Source of the DNA: Actinacidiphila acidipaludis
GTDB taxonomy: Bacteria; Actinomycetota; Actinomycetes; Streptomycetales; Streptomycetaceae
NCBI RefSeq assembly: GCF_019890725.1
Contig: NZ_JAINZZ010000030.1
Coordinates: 22,939 to 86,938, forward strand
Reading direction: 5' to 3'
DNA length: 64,000 nucleotides
Shown piece after piece: positions 53,121 to 62,481 of the stretch. The translations under genes and the position numbers were made by a program. How positions within the stretch are numbered: position 1 is the stretch's first letter; each line of letters starts with the position of its first letter. A model generated the notes under the pieces. It saw only the letters and a program-made list of their open reading frames with translations. It was not told the DNA's origin and did no database searches.

Positions 53121-54275
53121 ATGGCCCCCCGGACGCCGAGAGGCGGAATCGAAGCGGTCAGCGCCGCGGTCCTGGCGATGAACCGCCGGCTGGAGGTGCG
53201 CGAGGTGCTCCAGACCATCGTCGCCTCCGCCCGTGAGCTGCTCGGCGCCGAGTACTCCGCTCTCGGCGTGCCCGACGACCACGGAGGCTTCGCCCAGTTC
53301 GTGGTGGACGGCGTCAGCGACGCGCAGTGGAAGGCCATCGGGCCGCTGCCCCGCCAGCACGGCGTGCTGGCCGCCATGCTCCACGAGGGCACCCCGCAGC
53401 GCCTGGCCGACGTGCGCGACTTCGACAGCTTCGCCGGCTGGCCGCGCGCCCACCCGGTGATGAAGGACTTCATCGGCATGCCGATCGCCGACGGCGACGA
53501 GATCCTCGGCGCCGTCTTCCTGGCCAACAAGCAGTGCCGCACCCGGCCCCCCGACGGCGTCTGCGGCTTCACCCAGGACGACGAGGACCTGCTGCGGATC
53601 CTCGCCGACCACGCCGCGATCGCCCTGACCAACGCCCGCCTGCACGAACGCAGCCGGGAGCTGACGCTCGCGGGGGAGCGGGCCCGCATCGCGCACGAGC
53701 TGCACGACGCGGTCTCGCAGAAGCTCTTCTCGCTGCGGCTGACCGCGCAGGCCGCCGCCGCCCTGGTCGACGGCCACCCGGACCGCGCCAAGGAGGAGAT
53801 ACGGCACGTCGCCGCGCTCGCCGCGGAGGCCGCCGACGAACTGCGGGCGGTGGTGGTGGAGCTGCGGCCCGCCGCGCTGGACGAGGACGGCCTGGTCGCC
53901 ACCCTGCGCACCCAGGCCGAGGTGCTGGACCGGGTGCACAGCGCCGGGGTCAGCTTCCACGCCTTCACGGTGCGCGCCCTGCCCGCCGCCCAGGAGGAGG
54001 CGTTGCTGCGGGTCGCCCAGGAGGCACTGCACAACGCTCTGCGGCACGCGCACGCCGCGACCGTCAGCGTCACCCTCGAAGGACAGGGCAAGGGCGCACG
54101 GCTGCGGGTCCGCGACGACGGCCGCGGCTTCGACCCCACGGCCGTCCGGCGCGCGGGCCGGCACCTGGGCCTGGTCTCGATGCGGGACCGCGCCGACGGC
54201 GTCGGCGGCCGGCTGAGTGTGGAATCGGAGCCCGGGAAGGGCACCGTCATCGAGATGGAGGTGCCCGGTGGCTGA
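53121..54275 (+). CDS. GAF-domain sensor histidine kinase (HisKA_3 type)
   Basis: 384 residues, no membrane helix. A GAF domain spans about 20-165 (VLQTIVASARELLGAEYSAL to LRILADHAAIALTNARLHE). The dimerisation helix has ERARIAHELHDAVSQKLFSL with the phospho-accepting His, and the ATPase has HNALRHA, DDGRGFDP and GLVSMRDRADGVGGRL. This is the NarX/DevS-like class. It overlaps the response-regulator gene by eight bases. The signal is unknown; a haem or nucleotide could bind the GAF domain. Confidence 0.92.
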   Translation: MAPRTPRGGIEAVSAAVLAMNRRLEVREVLQTIVASARELLGAEYSALGVPDDHGGFAQFVVDGVSDAQWKAIGPLPRQHGVLAAMLHEGTPQRLADVRDFDSFAGWPRAHPVMKDFIGMPIADGDEILGAVFLANKQCRTRPPDGVCGFTQDDEDLLRILADHAAIALTNARLHERSRELTLAGERARIAHELHDAVSQKLFSLRLTAQAAAALVDGHPDRAKEEIRHVAALAAEAADELRAVVVELRPAALDEDGLVATLRTQAEVLDRVHSAGVSFHAFTVRALPAAQEEALLRVAQEALHNALRHAHAATVSVTLEGQGKGARLRVRDDGRGFDPTAVRRAGRHLGLVSMRDRADGVGGRLSVESEPGKGTVIEMEVPGG

Positions 54276-54909
54276 CAACGTCATCCGCGTCCTGCTGGTC
54301 GACGACCACCAGGTGGTGCGTCGCGGCCTGCGCACGTTCCTCGAGGTCCAGGGCGACATCGAGGTCGTCGGCGAGGCGGGCGACGGCGCCGAGGGCGTCG
54401 AGCGCGCCCAGGAACTGCGGCCCGACGTCATCCTCATGGACGTGAAGATGCCCGGCACCGACGGCATAGAGGCGCTGCAGCTGCTGCGCGACGCCGGCAA
54501 CCAGGCGCGCGTGCTGATCGTGACGAGCTTCACCGAGCAGCGCACCGTCGTCCCCGCGCTGCGGGCCGGCGCCGCCGGATACGTCTACAAGGACGTCGAC
54601 CCGGTCGCCCTCGCCGACGCCATCCGCTCGGTGCACGCCGGACACGTCCTGCTCCAGCCCGAGGTCGCGGGCGCGCTGCTCTCCCAGGACCACGGATCAC
54701 CCGGCAGCGGCCGGGCGGGCACGCTGACCGACCGGGAGCGCGAGGTGCTGGGCCTGATCGCGGACGGCCGGTCCAACCGGGAGATCGCACGGAGCCTGGT
54801 GCTGTCCGAGAAGACGGTGAAGACGCACGTCTCCAACATCCTGATGAAGCTGGACCTGGCCGACCGCACCCAGGCCGCCCTGTGGGCGGTCCGCAACGGC
54901 GTCCACTGA
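54268..54909 (+). CDS. NarL/LuxR-family response regulator
   Basis: 213 residues, GTG start. The receiver domain has VLLVDDHQVVRRGLRTFL, phospho-acceptor Asp in DVILMDVKMPGTDGIEAL, Thr/Ser in LIVTSF and Lys in GYVYKDVD. The C-terminal LuxR helix-turn-helix reads LTDREREVLGLIADGRSNREIARSL. Clearly the partner of the overlapping kinase gene. GC-rich inverted repeats follow its stop and may terminate the operon. Confidence 0.94.
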   Translation: MADNVIRVLLVDDHQVVRRGLRTFLEVQGDIEVVGEAGDGAEGVERAQELRPDVILMDVKMPGTDGIEALQLLRDAGNQARVLIVTSFTEQRTVVPALRAGAAGYVYKDVDPVALADAIRSVHAGHVLLQPEVAGALLSQDHGSPGSGRAGTLTDREREVLGLIADGRSNREIARSLVLSEKTVKTHVSNILMKLDLADRTQAALWAVRNGVH

Positions 54910-55028
54910 CCCGGCCGCTCGCGCGATCCCGGGCCCGGGCCGCCCCGGGCCCGGCAGGTCCGGCTCTCCGGGAGGCCCGGCTCTCCCGGAAGGGCGGGCT
55001 CCTTCAGGGAGTCCCGTTGCGGGTGCCG

Positions 55029-55817
55029 TCAGGGCCGGCCCTTCTCCCGCTCCTCGACATACGCGTTGTACGCGGCCACCTGCGCGCGCCGCGCGGTCCG
55101 CTCCACCGGCCGCAGCAGCTCCGAGCGCGCCGCGATCTGCGAGGCGCTGACCGCCGCGCCGTGCCCGTCGGCGGCGATGGCCACCAGCGCGGCCACCCGC
55201 TGGGCGAGCTCCAGGACCCGCACCGCGCGCGGCGGATACCCGGGGGCCAGCACCTCGCGGCCCCGGTCGGCCCGCGCACGGTACGCCTCCAGCGCGGCCT
55301 GCGCCGCGGGGCCCGCACCGGCCACGTCCAGGCTCGCCAGCGCCTCCGTCGCGTCCCGCAGCGCCTCGGCGAGCTCGCGCTCGGCCTCGCCCAGCGAGGG
55401 CACGTCGGCCGGCGGGGCGTCCCGCACCGGCAGGCACTGCCACTCGACGTCCACATGGAGATCGCCCGCCGGCCCGGCCTCGTGCACGTCCGGCACCAGG
55501 CCCAGGGCCACGGCCCCCACGGTGACGACCGCCTCACCGGCCGCCATCGCCCGCGCGTTGAACTCCGGCGGCCCGCTCAGCCCCAGCGGGTGCCCGGCCA
55601 CCGGCAGCGCCAGCCGCAGGCCCGTCACACCCAGCGCCCGCAGGCGGCCGAGGCCCAGCGTGAGACCGACCGGGGCGTGCTCGCCGGGCAGTCCGGCGAT
55701 GCGGTGGACGGCGTCCTCCGCCGTGATCCGCCCGGCGACGTCATCCGGTGCGGCAAGTCCGGCAAGCAGGGCATTTCCCCAGGCCGTCAGCCGACCTGAG
55801 CGAGGTTCATCAAGCAT
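55029..55817 (-). CDS. conserved hypothetical protein
   Basis: 262 residues, soluble, Ala/Arg-rich. The N-terminal half (LTAWGNALLAGLAAPDDVAG, GLGRLRALGVTGLRLALPV) resembles a compact alpha/beta fold; the C-terminal 130 residues are helical (EAERELAEALRDATEALASL, ELAQRVAALVAIAADGHGAA). No catalytic motif is recognised. It is divergent from the ABC ATPase gene, about 120 bases apart. ATG 55817. Confidence 0.7.
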   Translation of the reverse strand: MLDEPRSGRLTAWGNALLAGLAAPDDVAGRITAEDAVHRIAGLPGEHAPVGLTLGLGRLRALGVTGLRLALPVAGHPLGLSGPPEFNARAMAAGEAVVTVGAVALGLVPDVHEAGPAGDLHVDVEWQCLPVRDAPPADVPSLGEAERELAEALRDATEALASLDVAGAGPAAQAALEAYRARADRGREVLAPGYPPRAVRVLELAQRVAALVAIAADGHGAAVSASQIAARSELLRPVERTARRAQVAAYNAYVEEREKGRP

Positions 55818-55939
55818 GCCCCCAGCCTATGGACTGGACGTGGTGCGCGGTGGCGTAAGTTTTCCCCGGGGGTTCCTTCTGGCCCGTGCCGACGTGGGCA
55901 CACCGGACTGCCGAGACTGCAATGGGAGACAACGCGCTC

Positions 55940-56731
55940 ATGAGCGATGTGCTGGAGCTGGTGGACGTATCCGTGGTCCGCGACGGACGGGCTCTGGTGG
56001 ACCAGGTCTCGTGGTCGGTGGCCGAGGGCGAGCGCTGGGTCATCCTGGGTCCCAACGGAGCCGGCAAGACCACCCTGCTCAACGTCGCGTCCAGCTACGT
56101 CTTCCCCACCACCGGCACCGTCCAGATCCTCGGTGACAAGCTCGGCGGCGTCGACGTCTTCGACCTGCGCCCGCGGATCGGCATGGCCGGCGCCGCCATG
56201 GCGGAGAAGATGCCGCGCCGGCAGACCGTGCTGGAGACCGTCCTCACCGCGGCGTACGGGATGACCGCCACCTGGCACGAGGGCTACGAGAAGGTCGACG
56301 AGGACCGCGCCCGCGCCTTCCTCGACCGGCTGGGCATGAACGAGTTCCTGGACCGGAAGTTCGGCACCCTCTCCGAGGGCGAGCGCAAGCGCACCCTGAT
56401 CGCCCGCGCGATGATGTCGGACCCCGAGCTGCTGCTGCTCGACGAGCCCGCCGCCGGGCTCGACCTCGGCGGCCGCGAGGACCTGGTGCGCCGCCTGGGC
56501 CGGCTGGCCCGCGATCCGATCGCGCCCTCCATGGTCATGGTCACCCACCACGTCGAGGAGATCGCCCCCGGCTTCACCCACGTCCTGATGATCCGTCAGG
56601 GCAAGGTCGTCGCCGCCGGCCCGATCGACGACGAACTGACCTCCCGCAACCTCTCGGTCTGCTTCGGCCTGCCGCTCGTCGTCGAGCGCCGCGGCGACCG
56701 CTGGACCGCCGCAGGGCTGCCCCTGTCGTAA
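55940..56731 (+). CDS. ABC transporter ATP-binding protein (ModF/YlmA-like)
   Basis: About 263 residues. WVILGPNGAGKTTLLNVASS (Walker A), GTLSEGERKRTLIARAMMSD (signature with Ser-Glu-Gly) and LLLLDEPAAGLDLGGREDLV (Walker B). No permease gene is next to it, so it may be an orphan ATPase. ATG 55940 (MSDVLELVDVS) has GGGAG upstream; ATG 55922 gives six more residues. Confidence 0.85.
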   Translation: MSDVLELVDVSVVRDGRALVDQVSWSVAEGERWVILGPNGAGKTTLLNVASSYVFPTTGTVQILGDKLGGVDVFDLRPRIGMAGAAMAEKMPRRQTVLETVLTAAYGMTATWHEGYEKVDEDRARAFLDRLGMNEFLDRKFGTLSEGERKRTLIARAMMSDPELLLLDEPAAGLDLGGREDLVRRLGRLARDPIAPSMVMVTHHVEEIAPGFTHVLMIRQGKVVAAGPIDDELTSRNLSVCFGLPLVVERRGDRWTAAGLPLS

Positions 56732-56774
56732 AGGGCCTGCCCCACCAGGGGAGTTGGCGACTACGATTGACCTC

Positions 56775-57197
56775 GTGGACGCATGGGTGTGGTGGCTGAT
56801 AGCCGCGGTGGGACTGGGCATCCCGCTGGTGATCACGGCAATGCCCGAATTCGGGATGTTCGCGGTCGGCGCGGTGGCCGGCGCGGCCGCCGCGGGACTC
56901 GGCGGCGGCATCGTGGCGCAGGTGATCGTCTTCGTCGTGGTGTCGGTGGCGCTGCTGGTGTTCGTCCGCCCGCTCGCCTACCGCAACCGCCAGCGCCCCG
57001 AACAGCGCAGCGGCGTCGACGCCCTCAAGGGCCGGCAGGCCGTGGTGCTGGAGCGGGTGGACGGCGGAGCCGGCGGCCGGATCAAGCTCGGCGGCGAGGT
57101 CTGGTCGGCCCGGGCACTGGAGAGCGGCCAGGTCTTCGACCCCGGACAGCACGTGGACGTGGTGGAGATCGACGGGGCGACCGCCGTCGTCATGTAG
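56775..57197 (+). CDS. NfeD-family membrane protein
   Basis: About 140 residues. Two or three N-terminal helices (WVWWLIAAVGLGIPLVI, VAGAAAAGLGGGIVAQVIVF) precede a small OB-fold (LKGRQAVVLERVDGGAGGRI, PGQHVDVVEIDGATAVVM). NfeD proteins work with SPFH (flotillin-like) proteins, and such a gene follows. The gene looks leaderless: TACGAT (56762-56767) ends seven bases before GTG 56775 and no ribosome site is present. Confidence 0.85.
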   Translation: MDAWVWWLIAAVGLGIPLVITAMPEFGMFAVGAVAGAAAAGLGGGIVAQVIVFVVVSVALLVFVRPLAYRNRQRPEQRSGVDALKGRQAVVLERVDGGAGGRIKLGGEVWSARALESGQVFDPGQHVDVVEIDGATAVVM

Positions 57198-57330
57198 CGC
57201 GGGACCGCGGGCAACCGGCCGCCGCGCGAGGGGAATTCGCCGATCCCCGGGCGCGGCTCGCCAGCCGTCTGCGACAATTGATCATGTCGTCGTACGTGTC
57301 AGATCCGGCTCAACCGGCGCGGGAGCGGCC

Positions 57331-58296
57331 ATGCAGCCCATCATCATCGTCCTCATCATCCTGGTGGTGCTCGTCTTCATCGCGCTGATCAAGACGGTGC
57401 AGGTGATCCCGCAGGCCAGCGCAGCGATCGTGGAGCGGTTCGGCCGGTACACCAGGACCCTGAGCGCCGGACTGAACATCGTGGTCCCGTTCATCGACAC
57501 CATCCGCAACCGCATCGACCTGCGCGAGCAGGTCGTGCCGTTCCCGCCGCAGCCGGTGATCACCCAGGACAACCTGGTGGTGAACATCGACACGGTCATC
57601 TACTACCAGGTCACCGACGCGCGGGCCGCGACCTACGAGGTCGCCAGCTACATCCAGGCCATCGAGCAGCTCACCGTCACCACACTGCGCAACATCATCG
57701 GCGGCATGGACCTGGAACGCACCCTCACCTCCCGCGAGGAGATCAACGCGGCCCTGCGCGGCGTCCTCGACGAGGCCACCGGCAAGTGGGGCATCCGCGT
57801 CAACCGGGTCGAGCTGAAGGCCATCGAACCGCCCACCTCCATCCAGGACTCGATGGAGAAGCAGATGCGCGCCGACCGCGACAAGCGCGCCGCGATCCTC
57901 ACCGCCGAGGGCATCCGGCAGTCGCAGATCCTCACCGCGGAGGGCGAGAAGCAGTCCTCCATCCTGCGCGCCGAAGGTGACGCCAAGGCCGCGGCCCTGC
58001 GCGCCGAGGGCGAGGCCCAGGCCATCCGCACGGTCTTCGAGTCCATCCACGCCGGCGACCCGGACCAGAAGCTGCTCGCCTACCAGTACCTGCAGATGCT
58101 CCCGAAGATCGCCGAGGGCGACGCCAACAAGCTGTGGATCATCCCCAGCGAGCTCAACGACGCCCTCAAGGGACTGGGCGGCATCGTCAACATCCCGGGC
58201 GTGCCCGGCCAGGGCGGCGGGAACGGCAACGGCGGCGGCGGTTCGGCGGCCATGCCGGCGCCCCGCCGCGAGTCGCCGCGCTTCGACAAGGACTGA
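57331..58296 (+). CDS. SPFH/Band 7 (stomatin-like) membrane protein
   Basis: 321 residues. An N-terminal helix (IIVLIILVVLVFIALI) anchors the SPFH domain: VIPQASAAIVERFGRYTRTL, DNLVVNIDTVIYYQVTD and GMDLERTLTSREEIN. A coiled-coil region follows (AILTAEGIRQSQILTAEGEK with repeated ILTAEG/ILRAEG), then LLAYQYLQMLPKIAEGDANK and a Gly/Asn-rich tail. These proteins form large rings in membrane microdomains. The gene lies downstream of nfeD, the usual pairing. Confidence 0.92.
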   Translation: MQPIIIVLIILVVLVFIALIKTVQVIPQASAAIVERFGRYTRTLSAGLNIVVPFIDTIRNRIDLREQVVPFPPQPVITQDNLVVNIDTVIYYQVTDARAATYEVASYIQAIEQLTVTTLRNIIGGMDLERTLTSREEINAALRGVLDEATGKWGIRVNRVELKAIEPPTSIQDSMEKQMRADRDKRAAILTAEGIRQSQILTAEGEKQSSILRAEGDAKAAALRAEGEAQAIRTVFESIHAGDPDQKLLAYQYLQMLPKIAEGDANKLWIIPSELNDALKGLGGIVNIPGVPGQGGGNGNGGGGSAAMPAPRRESPRFDKD

Positions 58297-58409
58297 GCGC
58301 AAGAACGCGCCGGACGCCGTCGACAAGGACTCCGTACGGCTGACATGATCACTGCGCACCCCTCGACCCCGGTGGCGGGGAGGCTGCACAGCGACCATGG
58401 AGATTCCCT

Positions 58410-59177
58410 ATGTCCCCAGCAGAAGCAGTGGCCGTTCTCGCGGCCGGCATGGGCGCGGGCACGATCAACACCATCGTCGGGTCGGGGACGCTGATCACCT
58501 TCCCCGTCCTGCTGGCCGTCGGATTGCCGCCCGTGACCGCCAACGTCTCCAACGCCCTGGGCCTGGTGCCCGGTTCGGTGACCGGAGCGATCGGCTACCG
58601 CAAGGAACTCGCGGGGCAGCGGCACCGGCTGCTGCGCCTCGGCGTGGTGTGCCTGATCGGCGGCGTCGCCGGAGCGGTGCTGCTGGTCACCCTGCCGTCC
58701 AAGGCGTTCGACGCGATCGTGCCCGTGCTCATCGGCGCCGCGCTCGTGCTCGTGGTCCTGCAGCCCCGGCTCGCCCGCATCCTGCAGGCCCGCCGGGACG
58801 CGGACGGCGGCGGCGCGCCCACCGACGGCGGCCCGCTCCTGCTGGCCGGGATGCTCATCGCCAGCGCCTACGGCGGCTACTTCGGCGCCGCTCAGGGTGT
58901 GATCTACCTGTCCCTGATGGGCCTGCTCCTCGACGAGAGCCTGCAGCGCGTCAACGGACTGAAGAACGTCCTCGCCGCGATAGTCAACGGCGTCGCCGCC
59001 CTCGTCTTCATCTTCGTCGCGCACATGGACTGGGCGGCCGTCGCGCTCGTCGCCGCCGGCGCCACCATCGGCGGCGTGATCGGCGCCCGCGTCGGCCGCC
59101 GCCTCCCGCCCAGCGCCCTGCGCGCCCTCATCGTGGTCGTCGGCGTCGTCGCCATCGTGCAGCTCGCCCTCAAGTAG
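58410..59177 (+). CDS. TSUP (TauE/SafE) family sulfite-type exporter
   Basis: 255 residues, about eight helices. MGAGTINTIVGSGTLITFPV and the second half-repeat ASAYGGYFGAAQGVIYLSLM are the family's internal duplication. Members export sulfite or other organosulfur anions. ATG 58410, 113 bases after the SPFH stop; an upstream ATG in another frame is not used. Confidence 0.88.
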   Translation: MSPAEAVAVLAAGMGAGTINTIVGSGTLITFPVLLAVGLPPVTANVSNALGLVPGSVTGAIGYRKELAGQRHRLLRLGVVCLIGGVAGAVLLVTLPSKAFDAIVPVLIGAALVLVVLQPRLARILQARRDADGGGAPTDGGPLLLAGMLIASAYGGYFGAAQGVIYLSLMGLLLDESLQRVNGLKNVLAAIVNGVAALVFIFVAHMDWAAVALVAAGATIGGVIGARVGRRLPPSALRALIVVVGVVAIVQLALK

Positions 59178-59256
59178 CGTCCGCGGTCGGCGTCCTCAGG
59201 TGAGGGGCGGACGGAACGACGGACGTTCCGCCCGCCCGGAACCTGCTCCCCGCCGG

Positions 59257-59760
59257 TCAGGCCGGGAGGGCCAGCCACTCCGGCAGGTTCGCCCGCTCAC
59301 GGACGCCCAGCGCCAGCAGCAGCGCGTCCGCCGGCGTCGGCTCGAACGGCCGCACCAGCAGCCGCATGCCCGCCTGCTCCGGTGTGCGGTCCGCCTTGCG
59401 CTGGTTGTCCTCCGCGCACGCCGCCACCGTGTTCAGCCAGGTGTCGCCGCCCCCGCGGGACTTGGGCTGCACGTGGTCGACGGTCGTCGCGCGCCGCCCG
59501 CAGTACGCGCACCGGTGCCGGTCACGCACCAGCACACCCCGCCGCGACCACGGCGCCCGTTGTCGGAACGGCACCCGCACGAACCGGCTGAGCCGGATCA
59601 CCTGCGGCACCGGGACCTCGACATCGGCCGCGCGGATCCGCAGCCCGGGATGCGCCTGCTCGACCACGGCCTTGTCCTGCATCACCAGGACGACGGCACG
59701 CCGCAGCGAAACCGTCGACAGCGGCTCGAAACTCGCATTCAGCACCAGCGTCTCGCGCAT
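59257..59760 (-). CDS. HNH endonuclease family protein
   Basis: 167 residues. MRETLVLNASFEPLSTVSLR and RAVVLVMQDKAVVEQ open the protein. The HNH core is VLVRDRHRCAYCGRRATTVDHVQPKSRGG, with DTWLNTVAAC as its second zinc ligand. This small HNH protein is conserved in actinomycetes and its substrate is unknown. Its promoter seems to be TTGTCC (59834-59839) and CACAGT (59811-59816), 17 bases apart on the minus strand. ATG 59760. Confidence 0.87.
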   Translation of the reverse strand: MRETLVLNASFEPLSTVSLRRAVVLVMQDKAVVEQAHPGLRIRAADVEVPVPQVIRLSRFVRVPFRQRAPWSRRGVLVRDRHRCAYCGRRATTVDHVQPKSRGGGDTWLNTVAACAEDNQRKADRTPEQAGMRLLVRPFEPTPADALLLALGVRERANLPEWLALPA

Positions 59761-60277
59761 CTCCGCCCACCTCCCGGGCCCGATCGCCCCCCTGCGGGCG
59801 AAGTGGCTCCACTGTGCCCGCGGGCTGTTCGGTGGACAACGCAATTTCCCCGCGGCGGACGGCGCATGAGCGCGGCACGGCATTCCGGAAAAAGTCCGGC
59901 GAAGTTCCGGGGGAAACGAGAGGACCCGGGAGGAGAACGGCGACGACCGTACGGCGGCCCCGCGTGAAAACGAACATGGCTGCGCTCCGGATGCCGTCCC
60001 CCGTGCGACGGACACCCGGAGCGCGTCAGCCGGCGCGGACGCCCGGTTGACGGACCAGGGCTCCGGCAGGCGGCCGGGACGCGACAGAGCCCGCCGGCCC
60101 ACGCGGGCACGGAAGGCTCCCGTCGCGCGACGCACCGCCGCCCCCGCCGCAGCGGTGCCGGCCACCCGGGACCAGCAGCCGCCCGGGCGCATGTTCCGGG
60201 GGCCGCCCGGTCACCGGGCCACGCACCACTGTGCGCCGCACCGCACCGCCCTGCAACGGATTAACCACGCACCGGCG
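59761..60277. other. gap of about 515 bases without a supported gene
   Basis: It contains the HNH-gene promoter at its left end. The open frames here have Arg/Ala/Gly/Pro-only composition, no ribosome site and no recognisable motif, so none is reported. Base composition is as in the rest of the window and no strong repeat stands out. Confidence 0.5.
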
Positions 60278-60817
60278 TCAGCCGCCCGCGGGCACCTCGT
60301 ACTCACCGATGAGCTGGGCCCGGGCCAGGGTGTGGAAGCGCAGGTTGAAGCCCACCACGGCCGGTGAGGCGTCCGCGTCCGGGCCGAGCTTCTCCTGGTC
60401 CACCGCGTACACCGTGAACACATACCGGTGCGGGCCGTCCCCGGGCGGCGGCGCCGCCCCGCCGAAGTCCCGCGTTCCGTAGTCGTTCCGCACCTGCACC
60501 GCGCCCTCGGGCAGCCCGGCGAAGTCCCCGGAACCCGCGCCGCGCGGCAGCTCCGTCACGGAGGCCGGGATGTCGAACACCGTCCAGTGCCAGAAGCCGC
60601 TGCCGGTCGGCGCGTCCGGGTCGTAGCAGGTCACCGCGAAGCTCCCGGTCCCCGCCGGGAAGCCCTCCCAGCGAAGCTGCGGCGAGGTGTTGCCCGCCGC
60701 GAACACCTGATCGTCCTTGAGCGTCGCGCCCTGCGACACGTCGTCGCTGACCACCGTGAACGCCGGGACCGGCGGGTGGAAGTCATGGGGGAGCGGCCGC
60801 CGCGGTTGCTCGGTCAC
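60278..60817 (-). CDS. YbhB/YbcL (PEBP) family protein
   Basis: 179 residues. SPQLRWEGFPAGTGSFAVTC, CYDPDAPTGSGFWHWTVFDI and DYGTRDFGGAAPPPGDGPHRY carry the phosphatidylethanolamine-binding-protein pocket. Bacterial members are called Raf-kinase-inhibitor-like; their ligand and role are unknown. GTG 60817 has AGGAGG at a normal distance; a GTG at 60838 gives seven extra residues but no ribosome site. Confidence 0.9.
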   Translation of the reverse strand: MTEQPRRPLPHDFHPPVPAFTVVSDDVSQGATLKDDQVFAAGNTSPQLRWEGFPAGTGSFAVTCYDPDAPTGSGFWHWTVFDIPASVTELPRGAGSGDFAGLPEGAVQVRNDYGTRDFGGAAPPPGDGPHRYVFTVYAVDQEKLGPDADASPAVVGFNLRFHTLARAQLIGEYEVPAGG

Positions 60818-60868
60818 CTCGACACCTCCTGATCGCACGTCAAAGCCTTGCGACTGCGAGCCTAGACG

Positions 60869-61666
60869 CTAGAACCAGTTCCGCTTCCCGCCCACCTCGG
60901 CGAGCCACTGGTGCAGATATCCGGCCCAGTCCGTCTGCTCGAACGCGTGCAGGCTCATCGTGAACGACCGGTGGGTGTCGCTGCCCGTGCTGAACAGCCC
61001 GGGCTTCTTGTCCATCTCCAGCACCACGTCCATCTCGTTCCCGTCCGCCACGAACGTCAGCTCGACCTCGCTGAGCCCGCGGTACCGGCCCGGCACCCGG
61101 AACTCGATCTCCTGGTAGAACGGCAGCCGCTGCCGGGTGTGGTGGATCCGCCCCTTCTCCAGGTCAGCGCCCTTGAAGGCGAAACCGAGCCGTCCGAAGG
61201 CGTCCAGCAGAGCGTCCTGCGCCGGCAGCGGATGCACGTTCACCGGATCGAGGTCGCCCTTGTCCACCGCCCGGGCGATCTGCAGCTCCGTGGTCACCCC
61301 CACGTTCATCCCGGTCAGATGACGGCCCAGGAACATGGTCACCGGCGTCTCCCACGGGATCTCCAACGTGAACGGCACGGTGTGCACCGCCCCCGGCCGC
61401 AGCTCGAACTCCCCGCCGATCTGCTGCCGGTGGAACTCGATGTTCTGGTGGTACTCGGTGTCGTTGCCCTGGGCGTCCTTCCGCTCCACCTCGACCCGGG
61501 CCTGCAGACCCACCGACAGGCCCTGGATCCGCTGCTCGACCGAGCCGCCCTCGACCCGCACCTCGCCGTGGACCACGCCGCCGGGCAGCACGTCCGCCTG
61601 GGCGAGCTCGGTCTCCACCGACGCCCCACCCGCACCCAGGCTCGCCAGCAGCTTCTTGAACCCCAT
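60869..61666 (-). CDS. sporulation-control protein Spo0M homologue
   Basis: 265 residues with the arrestin-like Spo0M fold. MGFKKLLASLGAGGASVETE, LPGGVVHGEVRVEGGSVEQR and the C-terminal DTHRSFTMSLHAFEQTDWAG are typical. In Bacillus Spo0M affects sporulation and the cytoskeleton; in Streptomyces the role is not settled. ATG 61666. It is upstream of the PEBP gene on the same strand, 51 bases apart. Confidence 0.9.
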   Translation of the reverse strand: MGFKKLLASLGAGGASVETELAQADVLPGGVVHGEVRVEGGSVEQRIQGLSVGLQARVEVERKDAQGNDTEYHQNIEFHRQQIGGEFELRPGAVHTVPFTLEIPWETPVTMFLGRHLTGMNVGVTTELQIARAVDKGDLDPVNVHPLPAQDALLDAFGRLGFAFKGADLEKGRIHHTRQRLPFYQEIEFRVPGRYRGLSEVELTFVADGNEMDVVLEMDKKPGLFSTGSDTHRSFTMSLHAFEQTDWAGYLHQWLAEVGGKRNWF

Positions 61667-61760
61667 GCTCTTGCCTCTCGGTTCGCCGTTCCCCGCACAG
61701 ATCTCGGTGAACACTACGAACGCGGGGCGTGGCCACGCGGTTCCACTACGCTCGGTCCCC

Positions 61761-62432
61761 GTGATCAGCGCACCCGACAGGACACCCCTGCCCCGGAGCT
61801 TCTTCGACCGGCCCGTCCTGGAGATCGCCCCCGACCTGCTCGGGCGCGTCCTGGTCCGGGACACCGACGACGGCCCGATCGAACTGCGGCTCACCGAGGT
61901 CGAGGCGTACGACGGCCCCAACGACCCGGGGTCCCACGCCTACCGCGGCCGCACCGACCGCAACGCCGTGATGTTCGGCCCGCCGGGATTCACGTACGTC
62001 TACTTCACCTACGGCATGTGGTACTGCCTGAACCTGGTGTGCGGACCCGAGGGACGGCCCAGCGGGGTGCTGCTCCGGGCCGGCGAGATCGTCACCGGCA
62101 CCGACCTCGCCCGCGTCCACCGGCCCACCTCCCGCAAGGACAGCGACCTCGCCCAGGGCCCCGCGCGGCTGGCCACCGCCCTGCGGGTGGACCGCTCCCT
62201 CAACGGCGCCGACGCCTGCTCGGCCGGATCCGGGCCGTTCCGCATGCTCACCGGCAACCCGGCCGCCCCTGATGCCGTCCGCACCGGCCCGCGCACCGGC
62301 GTCGGCGGTGAGGGCGCGGCCCATCCCTGGCGCTACTGGATCGACGGCGACCCCACCGTCAGCCCGTACCGCGCCCACACCCCCCGCAAGCGCGGCCAAA
62401 CCCGGGAGCGACCGGGGTCCGGGACCGCGTAG
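61761..62432 (+). CDS. 3-methyladenine (alkylpurine) DNA glycosylase, AAG/MPG family
   Basis: 223 residues. FFDRPVLEIAPDLLGRVLVR, TEVEAYDGPNDPGSHAYRGR (catalytic Glu) and AVMFGPPGFTYVYFTYGMWY are the AAG signatures. It excises alkylated bases during base-excision repair. GTG 61761 lies eight bases after TACGCT (61747-61752), and no ribosome site is present, so it may be leaderless. tyrS follows after 49 bases. Confidence 0.9.
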   Translation: MISAPDRTPLPRSFFDRPVLEIAPDLLGRVLVRDTDDGPIELRLTEVEAYDGPNDPGSHAYRGRTDRNAVMFGPPGFTYVYFTYGMWYCLNLVCGPEGRPSGVLLRAGEIVTGTDLARVHRPTSRKDSDLAQGPARLATALRVDRSLNGADACSAGSGPFRMLTGNPAAPDAVRTGPRTGVGGEGAAHPWRYWIDGDPTVSPYRAHTPRKRGQTRERPGSGTA

Positions 62433-62481
62433 GCTCGGACCAGGCTGTACCCACCCCTGATGTACAAGGAGACACGACACC

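Noticed and set aside
59257..59760. HNH gene as part of a defence island
   Set aside because: It is a short stand-alone HNH protein of a type common in actinomycete chromosomes, with no methylase, helicase or other defence gene beside it.
59763..60192. N-terminal extension of the HNH protein
   Set aside because: The extra 140 residues are Arg/Ala/Pro-rich without motifs, and a promoter with good spacing lies inside them.
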